From contig JAJDBJ010000021.1 in NCBI GenBank assembly GCA_029261395.1, positions 1-58,585 of the forward strand: 58,585 nucleotides of DNA, given 5' to 3'. Below are positions 45,118 through 54,994 of this stretch, in pieces (the stretch's first letter is position 1; each line of letters opens with the position of its first letter). Under the pieces are notes generated by a model. It did not search any database. It saw only the letters and a program-made list of their open reading frames with translations, and was not told the origin of the DNA. A program made the translations under genes and the position numbers. Source of the stretch: Nitrospinaceae bacterium. GTDB lineage: Bacteria > Nitrospinota > Nitrospinia > Nitrospinales > Nitrospinaceae.

Positions 45118-45933
45118 TCACGACAAAAGGACAAGAACTTCTTCCAAACGCCCGAAATCCGCGCTGGGGGCGATGGTGATCTCCTGAAACAGCCCCTGGG
45201 TTGCTTTGGTTATACTGACAACGGTTCCCATCACCAATCCCTTGGGATAAACGCCTCCCAATCCTGAGGAAATAACCTGGTCGCCCACATTGACCTCGGC
45301 GGTGATGGGCACATATTTCATTTCACAAAACTCCATCCCCGTTCCAACGACAATGCCAGCAACTCGGTCGTCACTGAACAGGGTATCCACTGAGCTCCGA
45401 CCATCCACGATGAGCATGACTTTGGAGGTATTCAGTCCGGCTTGAATCACGTGGCCCACGATGCCCCCATTGGTGACCACCGCCAGATTCTCCTTGATCC
45501 CGTCCTGAGTGCCTTTATTGATGAAGACCACTCGCGCCCACTGGGTCGCATCGCGCCCTATCACCTTGGCAACGACGGATTTCAGTTGGTGCTGTTCCTG
45601 ATACTCCATCAAATCACCGACGCGGTCTCTCAGGCGGAGTTCCTCACGCAAATCGTTATTCTGCCGGATCAGCTTGTCTATTTCATGCTTGAGTTTTTCG
45701 TTTTCTTCGGAAACTGCCGCCGCCAGCAGATAATGGTCCACGACATCGTTGGCGGAATCCAAGGTAAGAGTGATCAAGTTTTGAACAGGAGAGACTACCC
45801 ACATCAGCACAGTCTCTAAAATGGTGGGAGATTGCGACCGCTTGATGTCAAAGGTCATCAAGGCAAACGAAGCCAAAACCAGCGACACCAGAATTATTAT
45901 ATTTTTACGACCACTGAGTTTCTTTCGCCACAC
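45118..45933 (-). CDS. mreC: Rod shape-determining protein MreC
   Basis: A 271-aa protein with a short cytoplasmic tail, one membrane helix (NIIILVSLVLASFALMTF), a coiled coil (about 70-105, ENEKLKHEIDKLIRQNNDLRE in part) and the periplasmic MreC beta-barrel domains (VINKGTQDGIKENLAVV, GIVGHVIQAGLNTSKVMLI, SSGLGGVYPKGLVMG). It bridges MreB and PBP2. It begins 1 bp after the mreB stop. Confidence 0.95.
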   Translation of the reverse strand: MWRKKLSGRKNIIILVSLVLASFALMTFDIKRSQSPTILETVLMWVVSPVQNLITLTLDSANDVVDHYLLAAAVSEENEKLKHEIDKLIRQNNDLREELRLRDRVGDLMEYQEQHQLKSVVAKVIGRDATQWARVVFINKGTQDGIKENLAVVTNGGIVGHVIQAGLNTSKVMLIVDGRSSVDTLFSDDRVAGIVVGTGMEFCEMKYVPITAEVNVGDQVISSGLGGVYPKGLVMGTVVSITKATQGLFQEITIAPSADFGRLEEVLVLLS

Positions 45934-45934
45934 T

Positions 45935-47201
<1,267 letters not shown>

Positions 47202-49145
47202 ATGCTCAACTTCATTAGAAAACAGTCCGATACCTGGCTGATCAAAACCGTCCTTTGGCTCATCGTTCTCGCCTTTGTCGCCACCATCTTCTATTCCTGG
47301 GGGGCAGGTGGCCAGTTCGGAGGTGCCAACAAAACCGTCGCTACCGTTAACGGGCTGGAAATCAAGGTTAATGAATTTGAACGCGCCTACAACAATATCA
47401 TCAATTTTTACCGGGAACAGTTCCGGGGCCAGTTTTCTGACGAAATGGCTGCAAAACTCAAGCTTAAGGAAAATGCACTGGATGCCCTGATCCAGAATAA
47501 ACTTGTGCTCCTGGAAGCCGAAAAAATGAACCTGGTGGTCAGTGATGAGGAACTGGCGGAAAGCATTTCCAAACGGCCTGAGTTTCAAAAAGACTCCAAA
47601 TTCAGCCGCAGTCGCTATCAGAACCATCTTCGTTTCAGCCGCATCAACGTCAAGGACTTTGAGGATAGCCTGCGGAAAAACCTTCTTCGCGAAAAACTTG
47701 AAAAAGTGATTAAGGCTTCGACTCAAATATCGGAAACTGAAATTCAAGATGCCTATAAAAAGGAAAACGAAAAAATAAAATTCAAATATATTGGTTTTTC
47801 GAAGGATTACTTCAAGCCCGCCAACCCCCCTTCTGACGAGGACATCCAAAAGTACTTCGACTCACACAAGAGCCAGTTCGAAGTACCTGAACAAATTCAG
47901 GTCCAGTACGTCAAGCTGACTCCAGCAATGATCGAGGACAGCATCGAAATCTACGAAGACGATATCAAGGACTACTACAATAGTAATAAAGGTAATTACT
48001 TCATCAAGAAACAATACAAAGCCAGCCACATCCTGGTTAAAAGCGATTCCGCCCTGCCCTTCGGAGAAGACTTGTCCGAAGAAGAAAAGAAAAAGTTGCT
48101 GGACGAAGCTGACGAGAAAACCAAAATCAAAGCCAATGAAATCCTGAAACAGATCAAGGAAGGCGCTGATTTTGGGGAAATGGCAAAAAAATATTCCGCC
48201 GACACGGCGTCTGGAAACAGTGGCGGTAGTCTGGGACAATTTTCAAAGGGAATGATGATCCCCGAATTTGAAGCGGCACTCGACCAGTTGACTCCCGGAG
48301 AGCTGGGGGGTCCCGTCAAGACGCAGTTTGGCTTCCATCTCATCCGTCTGGAGGAGGTGAAGCAGGAACACCTGAAACCTCTGACGGAAGTGCAGGAGGA
48401 AATCAAAAAAACGCTGAAAGAAGACAAGGCGCTGAAACGTATCCGGAGAATCGCCAAAAAAATTCGAAAAGCCGCCGGAGCCAGCAACGACCTGAACAAA
48501 GCCGCCCAGGAATACAAAGCCGAAACCCGAACCACCGAATTTATATCGGGCAAAAGCCACAATGTTCCCGAAATCGGCAATGTGCCCGAGTTTTTCAATA
48601 CGGCATTTTCACTGGCGGGTGAGCAGTTGAGTGAGCCGGTCAACACGCCGGATGCTTCGTACCTGCTCAAAGTCGTCGCACGCAAAGATCCTTACATTCC
48701 GGAGTTGAGTGAGGTTTTAAGCGAAGTGACCCAGGCGGTTGCCGAGGAGAAAAACAAATTGGCGACGGAAAATCAGTTCAAGGCTCTCGGGGAACAGCTG
48801 AAATCTGGAAACAATCTGGAGCAACTGGCTAAAACGCTTAAGATGGACGTAGAGGAAACTCCGTTCATCAGCCAATCAGATTCCATTCCCGGTATCGGTA
48901 ACATCCAGTCCATCAAAGACGCCGTGTTCCCGCTCAAACCGGGGGGAACCACCACCGGAGCCAGTCGGGGGGTCTACTATTTGATCCAACTGGTGGAACG
49001 CGAAGCAGTGGACCAAATTGATCCAGAAAAATCGAAAAAAATCTATGCCCGCATCAAAACCGAAAAGGCTCGGGCGATTTTTCAGGAGTGGATGGAAAAT
49101 GTTAAAGAGAATGCCGAGATCCTGATCGACCAGACCCTGCTGTAA
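47202..49145 (+). CDS. ppiD: Periplasmic peptidyl-prolyl isomerase PpiD/SurA-like
   Basis: A 647-aa membrane-anchored chaperone. An N-terminal helix (TVLWLIVLAFVATIFYSWG, about 15-33) precedes a SurA-like N-domain (TVATVNGLEIKVNEFERAY, ALDALIQNKLVLLEAEK) and a parvulin domain (about 270-385): ASHILVKSDS, ADTASGNSGGSLGQFSKG, and QFGFHLIRLEE. PpiD helps fold proteins leaving the Sec translocon. The C-terminal third is a second, more degenerate parvulin-like/coil region. Confidence 0.92.
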   Translation: MLNFIRKQSDTWLIKTVLWLIVLAFVATIFYSWGAGGQFGGANKTVATVNGLEIKVNEFERAYNNIINFYREQFRGQFSDEMAAKLKLKENALDALIQNKLVLLEAEKMNLVVSDEELAESISKRPEFQKDSKFSRSRYQNHLRFSRINVKDFEDSLRKNLLREKLEKVIKASTQISETEIQDAYKKENEKIKFKYIGFSKDYFKPANPPSDEDIQKYFDSHKSQFEVPEQIQVQYVKLTPAMIEDSIEIYEDDIKDYYNSNKGNYFIKKQYKASHILVKSDSALPFGEDLSEEEKKKLLDEADEKTKIKANEILKQIKEGADFGEMAKKYSADTASGNSGGSLGQFSKGMMIPEFEAALDQLTPGELGGPVKTQFGFHLIRLEEVKQEHLKPLTEVQEEIKKTLKEDKALKRIRRIAKKIRKAAGASNDLNKAAQEYKAETRTTEFISGKSHNVPEIGNVPEFFNTAFSLAGEQLSEPVNTPDASYLLKVVARKDPYIPELSEVLSEVTQAVAEEKNKLATENQFKALGEQLKSGNNLEQLAKTLKMDVEETPFISQSDSIPGIGNIQSIKDAVFPLKPGGTTTGASRGVYYLIQLVEREAVDQIDPEKSKKIYARIKTEKARAIFQEWMENVKENAEILIDQTLL

Positions 49146-49220
49146 GAAATAAACTTGTCACCGAGCCGATTAGCCTGTCCTGAGCTTGTCGAAGGAAAGG
49201 ACGGCATCTGAAGGAAAAAA

Positions 49221-50615
49221 CTACCGCACCCGCCAGGTATCCTTTTCACGTCCGGTCTGATTGGCTTGCACCAATTGGTTTATCCTGAGGACTTTATCTA
49301 CCAGTTCGCCTATATCCCGCGCCAGCACACGGACCATCTCTTCCTTGCCCTGCCCTCCCAGATCATAAATAATATCCGGCACGTAGCCGCAATCCGTGAT
49401 GGCTTTATGCGTTCCCCACTCCAATGAAGAACCTTCCTGTTGCTTGACGCTTTTGGGTTCTTTGGCGCGATCGAACGATGCGATTTTGAATTTTAGCTTC
49501 TTGCAGGCTTTTAAAATAGAATCCGTAAACTTGATATTCATCACCGCCCGCATTTCAGGATTAAAGTGCATGGCGGTCAATACGATTTTGGCGACATGTT
49601 GCGAAGCCCCGAGCTGAGGCGCGGCCACCGTAAAAATATCGTCGTCGACTCTGCTGATGCGTCCCGGAATGGCCGCCACATCCTCCGGTCCCCGTGCGCC
49701 GGGAATACCGACTCCAATATTCGACTGAACTTCCGGGATGAGTTTCCCGATACGCATATCCTTAAATATCTCCACCGCATCGGTCACATCCTCTAGAGCT
49801 TCCAGGCAGTTATGACTGTCAATCAAACCGGCCAGAGGGTTTACGCTTCCCGAATTCTCTCCAGAAACAATTCCGTATTCAATTCCATGCCTCACATCAT
49901 CTTTTCCATTTTGGACCGACGAGGATAAATCCAGACCCAATGCCAGGTTCGAAGCAATAGCGGCAGAAAGCACGCAACCGGTTCCGTGCCAATTCAACTT
50001 TCCAATTCGCGTTCCTTCAAAAACTTCACCGCTCTTACCGTCAAAGAAAAAATCATCGGCGTTGCCTTTAGCATGGCCGCCTTTGATCAGTACGTTGCGG
50101 GCCCCGAGTTTGGAAATCGCCTTGGCGGCTTTCAGCCGGTCCTGTGGACTCTTAATGCGAATGCCTGATAAAATCTCCGCTTCGGGAATATTCGGCGTCA
50201 CCAGCAGAGCCAGCGGCAGGAGTTTTTCCTTGAGCGCCTCCACGCCTTTTTTGGAGAGCAGGGTTTTTCCGCTGGAGGATTTTATGACCGGGTCCACAAC
50301 TAGATTCTTGATTCGCGCCTTCTTTAACAGGCGTGCGACGCTTTCTACCAAGAACTCGTTGCCCAGCATGCCGGTTTTGACAGCGGCGGGCTTGCCGTCT
50401 GCCAGCACGGCTTTCAACTGCGCTTCCACTTCCTCCGGTTGCAAATCGAACGTCGCCTGCACACCTTTCGAGTTCTGGGCGGTAATGGAGGTGATGACCG
50501 ACATCGCAAACAACTCATGGGCGGAAATGGTTTTGATGTCTGCCTGAATACCGGCACCGCCACTGGAATCGGAACCGGCAATTGTCAATACTGATGGAAC
50601 CTGTTTCATAGTCAT
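49221..50615 (-). CDS. thiD: Bifunctional HMP(-P) kinase ThiD fused to ThiN-type thiamine-phosphate synthase
   Basis: A 464-aa two-domain protein. The ThiD part (about 1-260) has LTIAGSDSSGGAGIQADIKT, GMLGNEFLV, NIPEAEILSG and the anion-hole motif NWHGTGCVLSAAIAS. The C-terminal part (about 285-455) is a ThiN domain: EVQSNIGVGIPGARGPEDVA, MNIKFTDSILKACKKL and DIIYDLGGQGKEEMVRVL. ThiN replaces ThiE in joining HMP-PP and thiazole phosphate, mostly in archaea and a few bacteria. The ATG at 50615 has AAAGGA 4 nt upstream. Confidence 0.88.
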   Translation of the reverse strand: MTMKQVPSVLTIAGSDSSGGAGIQADIKTISAHELFAMSVITSITAQNSKGVQATFDLQPEEVEAQLKAVLADGKPAAVKTGMLGNEFLVESVARLLKKARIKNLVVDPVIKSSSGKTLLSKKGVEALKEKLLPLALLVTPNIPEAEILSGIRIKSPQDRLKAAKAISKLGARNVLIKGGHAKGNADDFFFDGKSGEVFEGTRIGKLNWHGTGCVLSAAIASNLALGLDLSSSVQNGKDDVRHGIEYGIVSGENSGSVNPLAGLIDSHNCLEALEDVTDAVEIFKDMRIGKLIPEVQSNIGVGIPGARGPEDVAAIPGRISRVDDDIFTVAAPQLGASQHVAKIVLTAMHFNPEMRAVMNIKFTDSILKACKKLKFKIASFDRAKEPKSVKQQEGSSLEWGTHKAITDCGYVPDIIYDLGGQGKEEMVRVLARDIGELVDKVLRINQLVQANQTGREKDTWRVR

Positions 50616-50720
50616 GCAATCCTTTGATCGAAATTCAGCGAGTCTGTCAAAAGCCTCACTGGCAGTTGAATCGAATAGTTTTATTTAAAACAAACTTTGG
50701 GAGATGGTTCGGGAAACAGC

Positions 50721-52541
50721 CTAACCTACTGTTACAGATTTGGCAAGAGAACGGGGTTTGTCGACGTTTCTTTTCAGAGAGGTGGCCGTGAAATACGCAA
50801 ACAGCTGGGCGATGACCATCTGAATCAGGGGTGCGATGACCGGTGGCACCGGCGGCAGAATCAATTCCTCGCTATACAGATCCTGGGTTCGGTTGCCTTC
50901 GTCGAAGTGGATTCCCAAAACATATCCATCACGGGCGCGTATTTCCGCCACGCTGGCCAGGGTAGACTCATACAGGACTTTCTCCGAACTGGGGGGGACG
51001 AACACGATGGAATTGATATCCGAGTCGATCATGGCCAGGGTACCGTGCTTCAAAAACCCGCAAGGCATGCCCTCGGCATGAACATAAGCGACTTCCTTCA
51101 TTTTCAGGGCGGACTCCAGGGCGATGGGATAATACATTCCGCGCCCCAGGTACAACCAATGTTTGACGTTACGGTGCTTGTGGGCGATCCGGTGAATAAA
51201 CCCGGAGCGTTCGTTTAAAATGCTCTCGATAATACCCGGCAAGGACTTGAGCGATTCCATGTAGCCGTCATATTTTTTTTGAGTCAGGCTTTTGTTTTTG
51301 ACTCCCAGCTTCAATGCGGTGCGGGTCAGCAGAATCATCTGCGCCAATGCCGCCTTGGTGCTGATCACGCAGATTTCAGGTCCCGATCCCTGCAATACCG
51401 GGCAATCGACCATCCGGGAGAGGGTCGATCCCATCACATTCACTATCGCGCCGGTTTTCGCGCCCTTCGCCTTCGCATGCTTGAGGGCCGCTATGGTGTC
51501 ATAAGTCTCTCCCGACTGCGAAGCGGCTAGCACAAAACTATCCTTGCTCACTGGAGACAGGGAGACAAACTCATCTGAACTGATAGCGGGGATGTACCTT
51601 CCCGCCAGCGAGGAAAATATGTAGTTGGCGTACATCGTCACATAATAAGTCGTCCCGACACCCACCAACTGGGCATTTTTGCTTTTATGGATCATGCTCA
51701 CCAGACCGTCGATGGTTTTTTCTTCCACCTCCATCGCATTCAAAACGGTCTGCGGCTGTTCGTAAATCTCCTTGAGCATGTAATGCGGATACCCGCCTTT
51801 TTTGGACGTTTCGCTATCCCATTCCATCCGCGTGATGGGTTTGTTCACTTCTTCCCTGGTGACAAAGTTTTTAACGATGTAGCTATCCTTGGAGAGGATT
51901 GCGTATTCGTCATCATCGATGATCACTGCGTTTTTGGTATGGTCGATGAACGCGTTGAAATCCGAGCCGATAAACTTCACCTCGTCTCCGATCCCGAGCA
52001 ACAAAGGCGATTCCCTTTTGGCACAATAAAGCTGATCGGGTTCATAGTTACTGATAAAAGCCATCGCGAAAGTGCCTTCCAACTGCTTGAGGGTCTGCAA
52101 CAAGCTGGCTTCGACATTCCCCGTTTTCTTGTAGGCATTTTCCAGCAAGTGAGGGATCACTTCGGTATCGGTATCCGACAGGAACCGGTGACCTTCCTTT
52201 TGAAGGCGGTTTTTCAGCTCTAGATGATTGGAAATAATGCCGTTGTGAATGACGGCGAAATTATTATCGCAGGATAAAAAAGGATGAGTGTTGTTGCGGG
52301 TGACCTGCCCGTGTGTGGCCCAGCGGGTATGAGCGATACCCATATGAGAGGTATGCCTCAGAATATTTTCTTTCTGATAAACATCGCCCACACCTCCTAC
52401 ATTTTTTTTGACGACGATGCCCTTCCCGTTCATCAAAGCCACGCCGCAGGAATCGTAGCCCCGGTATTCCAGATTACGAATGCCGTCGAACAAAACATTC
52501 GATATATCTTTCAGGCCGACGGCCCCGGCGATTCCACACAT
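50721..52541 (-). CDS. glmS: Glutamine-fructose-6-phosphate aminotransferase
   Basis: A 606-aa enzyme that makes glucosamine-6-P. The N-terminal Ntn glutaminase uses Cys2 (MCGIAGAVG), with HTRWATHG and HNGIISNH. Two SIS domains follow (SQSGETYDTIAALKHAK; GRGMYYPIALESALKMKEVAY), and the end reads NVDKPRSLAKSVTVG. No glmS ribozyme is expected, as the upstream gap is 12 bp. It lies directly after the two nucleotidyltransferase genes, so this is a UDP-GlcNAc operon. Confidence 0.97.
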   Translation of the reverse strand: MCGIAGAVGLKDISNVLFDGIRNLEYRGYDSCGVALMNGKGIVVKKNVGGVGDVYQKENILRHTSHMGIAHTRWATHGQVTRNNTHPFLSCDNNFAVIHNGIISNHLELKNRLQKEGHRFLSDTDTEVIPHLLENAYKKTGNVEASLLQTLKQLEGTFAMAFISNYEPDQLYCAKRESPLLLGIGDEVKFIGSDFNAFIDHTKNAVIIDDDEYAILSKDSYIVKNFVTREEVNKPITRMEWDSETSKKGGYPHYMLKEIYEQPQTVLNAMEVEEKTIDGLVSMIHKSKNAQLVGVGTTYYVTMYANYIFSSLAGRYIPAISSDEFVSLSPVSKDSFVLAASQSGETYDTIAALKHAKAKGAKTGAIVNVMGSTLSRMVDCPVLQGSGPEICVISTKAALAQMILLTRTALKLGVKNKSLTQKKYDGYMESLKSLPGIIESILNERSGFIHRIAHKHRNVKHWLYLGRGMYYPIALESALKMKEVAYVHAEGMPCGFLKHGTLAMIDSDINSIVFVPPSSEKVLYESTLASVAEIRARDGYVLGIHFDEGNRTQDLYSEELILPPVPPVIAPLIQMVIAQLFAYFTATSLKRNVDKPRSLAKSVTVG

Positions 52542-52553
52542 AAAGTTGACTTT

Positions 52554-53759
52554 CTATTTGTTGGGCACGGAATAATGGGCGGGCAAAACCTTACCCGGTG
52601 GCACGATGGTGCCGGGCTCAATGGAATTTCCCGCGCCAATGACGACATCGTCCCCGATAAACGCACCCAGCTTCAAGATGCCCGTGTCTTTGGATTTCTT
52701 TTGGTGCTTGACCTTGATGGTGCTCCAGTCCAACTTCCGGTTCACCGTCATCGTTCCGGCACCAATGTCCACGTTCTCTCCCAAAACACTGTCTCCAATA
52801 AACGACAGACGGCCGATATGGGAATTTTTCTGAACCACACAGTTTTTCAGCTCCACTCCGTAACCGACGGAGCAGTTGTCCCCCAAGGCGGTATAACTGC
52901 GGATCAGGGAATTGTTTCCGATATAACATCCCTTGCCAATCGAACAGGGTCCCTCTAGCACTGCCCCCGCTTTAATAATCACATCATCCTCAATATGAAC
53001 CGTTCCCGAGATAGTGACGTTCGCTTCCAGAGTCACGGTTTTGGATATCTCCGAGCGCTCCCAGGAGTCCATGATGATTTTATTGGCCCGCAAAATTTCC
53101 CAGGGATAGACGACGTCCAGCCACTCGTCTTCCCACATGGAGGCCCGCAGGCCCTCGTCCATGACCAGTGCCTTGATCGCCTTTTCCATGGAGCGGTTAT
53201 TTTTTTCCAGCAAGCCAAAAAAACTTTCGGGCAGGATATACACACCGGACAACACATAATTGCCCAGGTCATCGCCCTTCGGCTTCTCAATGATTTTAGT
53301 TATGTTCATGTTGGCGTTCAAAAACACATTGCCGAACATCTCGTTGGAAGGCGGCAGACAGATGGAAGCCACCGGCCCCTTGAAGGCGTGAAATGATTGC
53401 TGGGTTTTGCTGAAAATGTTCTCCGCGGTCATAATATCCCCGTAAATCAGCAGGAAGTATTCCCCCGGTAAAATTTTATCCTTGACGGCCAGTACCGCAT
53501 CGCCGATTCCGCCAGCCCGCTTCTGTACCACATACTGAAGGTTCAAGCCGTTATGCACATGCTCACCGACCTGCTCAACCAATTTGTCCTTCTGATGCCC
53601 CACCACTACAAAAATATCATTGATCCCCGCTTTCTGGAGCAGGTCCAGGCTGTGGTCGAACAGATATTTTCCGGCCACACTGATCATGGGGTTGGGCCGG
53701 GTGTCGGTAAAAGGTTTTAGGTTGTCACCTTTGCCTGCGGCAAGGATTACAGCTTTCAT
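52554..53759 (-). CDS. Archaeal-type sugar-1-P nucleotidyltransferase/left-handed-beta-helix protein with altered signature residues
   Basis: A 401-aa protein with the layout of archaeal bifunctional GlmU-like enzymes (such as ST0452, also about 401 aa): a nucleotidyltransferase domain (about 1-230), then a left-handed beta-helix. Kept motifs are YGDIM, IIEKPKGDD and EWLDVVYPWEILRANK. The P-loop-like signature reads AAGKGDNLKPFTDTRPNPM; most relatives have G-T-R and P-K-P, so Arg and Lys are replaced by Asn. In the helix, IGRLSFIGD has Arg where GlmU-type acetyltransferases have the catalytic His. It may be specialised, inactive or regulatory. Adjacent to a stand-alone GlmU domain and glmS. 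Confidence 0.75.
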   Translation of the reverse strand: MKAVILAAGKGDNLKPFTDTRPNPMISVAGKYLFDHSLDLLQKAGINDIFVVVGHQKDKLVEQVGEHVHNGLNLQYVVQKRAGGIGDAVLAVKDKILPGEYFLLIYGDIMTAENIFSKTQQSFHAFKGPVASICLPPSNEMFGNVFLNANMNITKIIEKPKGDDLGNYVLSGVYILPESFFGLLEKNNRSMEKAIKALVMDEGLRASMWEDEWLDVVYPWEILRANKIIMDSWERSEISKTVTLEANVTISGTVHIEDDVIIKAGAVLEGPCSIGKGCYIGNNSLIRSYTALGDNCSVGYGVELKNCVVQKNSHIGRLSFIGDSVLGENVDIGAGTMTVNRKLDWSTIKVKHQKKSKDTGILKLGAFIGDDVVIGAGNSIEPGTIVPPGKVLPAHYSVPNK

Positions 53760-53809
53760 GATTTAACTTTCGAATGCGGTTGATTGGGGGAATCGATGGT
53801 GCCGGTCTG

Positions 53810-54547
53810 TCAGACTTGAGCAATCCGTTCGGCTTTTTTTAAATCCTCGGAAGAATTGATTCCGAAAACCTCATCCGCGTTCTGGGTCGAATGGCACGCC
53901 ACAACATGCCCGTCCCGCGAGAGAATTCCAACCGTATCGGTCAGATAATACTCCCCCTGCGCGTTGCTGGAGTCAACAGAAGCTAACGTCTTGAAAAGAA
54001 TACCCTTATCAAAACAATAAACGCCAGAGTTGTATTCGTCAATAGTTTTCTCCTGTTCGCTGGCATCCCGGACCTCCACGATACGCGAAACGGCCCCTTC
54101 CGGACTGCGGACGATACGGCCGAAATCCTTTTTTTGCTTGGTTTTAAGGCTCAACAGGGTACACCCCGCACTAGTTTTGTGGTGCAGGCGAAGTAAGTCC
54201 TGGAGGGTTGAGGATTTAATCAATGGCATGTCCCCGCACAGGACCAGAACGTCCCCTTCAAAGTCCTCCAAAGCGGCCTGAGCTTGCAGAACGGCATGTC
54301 CGGTCCCCAGTTGTTTATCCTGTTCGACGAACTCAATGGGACGGTTGGCGCAGGCCTGCTTGACTTCCTCGGCCTGATAACCAACCACCACCAGAACACG
54401 TTTGGGGTTCAGGGTGGCCACCGTGTCCAGCACATGGATCAACAACGGGCGCGAGGCCAAAGAATGTAAAACCTTGGCGCGGTCGGACTCCATCCGGGTG
54501 CCTTTACCCGCGGCCAAAATGACGACGGCTAACTCTTGTTTTGACAT
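53810..54547 (-). CDS. glmU: Stand-alone GlmU N-terminal uridylyltransferase domain
   Basis: A 245-aa protein matching only the N-terminal half of bacterial GlmU: VVILAAGKGTRMESDRAKVLH, QLGTGHAVLQAQ, LCGDMPLI, GEYYLTDTVGIL and EVFGINSSEDLKKAER. It stops just where the acetyltransferase beta-helix would begin. It should form UDP-GlcNAc from UTP and GlcNAc-1-P. The usual SxxPKVLH has Ala in place of Pro. The start codon lies inside the end of the fis-like gene, a 19-bp overlap. Confidence 0.85.
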   Translation of the reverse strand: MSKQELAVVILAAGKGTRMESDRAKVLHSLASRPLLIHVLDTVATLNPKRVLVVVGYQAEEVKQACANRPIEFVEQDKQLGTGHAVLQAQAALEDFEGDVLVLCGDMPLIKSSTLQDLLRLHHKTSAGCTLLSLKTKQKKDFGRIVRSPEGAVSRIVEVRDASEQEKTIDEYNSGVYCFDKGILFKTLASVDSSNAQGEYYLTDTVGILSRDGHVVACHSTQNADEVFGINSSEDLKKAERIAQV

Positions 54548-54795
54548 TTGATATTGTAGTCTTGGATTTTTTTGCGGAGGGTGTTGCGGTTGATGCCGAG
54601 AATGTTGGCAGCCTTGGTCCGGTTGCCTTCGGTTTCCTGAAGCACGATTTCCAACAGGGGTTTTTCCACTCCGCCGATGATCAAATCATGAAGTCCGCCG
54701 TTTTGCCGACAGTCCATGTGCGACACGTACTTTTTAACGCTGGTGTCCAGCCATTTCTCAAGAAACGTTTGGATTTTCTTATCAATCTTCGGCAT
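54529..54795 (-). CDS. Small Fis-family DNA-binding protein
   Basis: An 88-aa protein. The C-terminal helix-turn-helix, QETEGNRTKAANILGINRNT followed by LRKKI, is the Fis/NtrC-type HTH_8 motif. The N-terminal part is helical and has one Cys. Length is close to E. coli Fis (98 aa). It is either a nucleoid-associated protein or a remnant enhancer-binding regulator. It heads the glmU-glmS cluster and overlaps the next gene by 19 bp, so it is co-translated with it. Confidence 0.85.
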   Translation of the reverse strand: MPKIDKKIQTFLEKWLDTSVKKYVSHMDCRQNGGLHDLIIGGVEKPLLEIVLQETEGNRTKAANILGINRNTLRKKIQDYNIKCQNKS

Positions 54796-54994
54796 AGGCG
54801 TTCAACATGTAAATTACGTTACAGATCGGCTGTCATTGTGTGGAGATGGCGCATCGTAACAAACCCGCTTCGGGAGGTCAAGAACAGGTTCCCTGCGCTC
54901 CCGTATAAAAACAATTTTCAGTTGATAAAAATCAATGGGATGGCATAAGATGGGAAACCTTTTATTTAACGCAAAAGAGAGCAGAAAGTTTATT

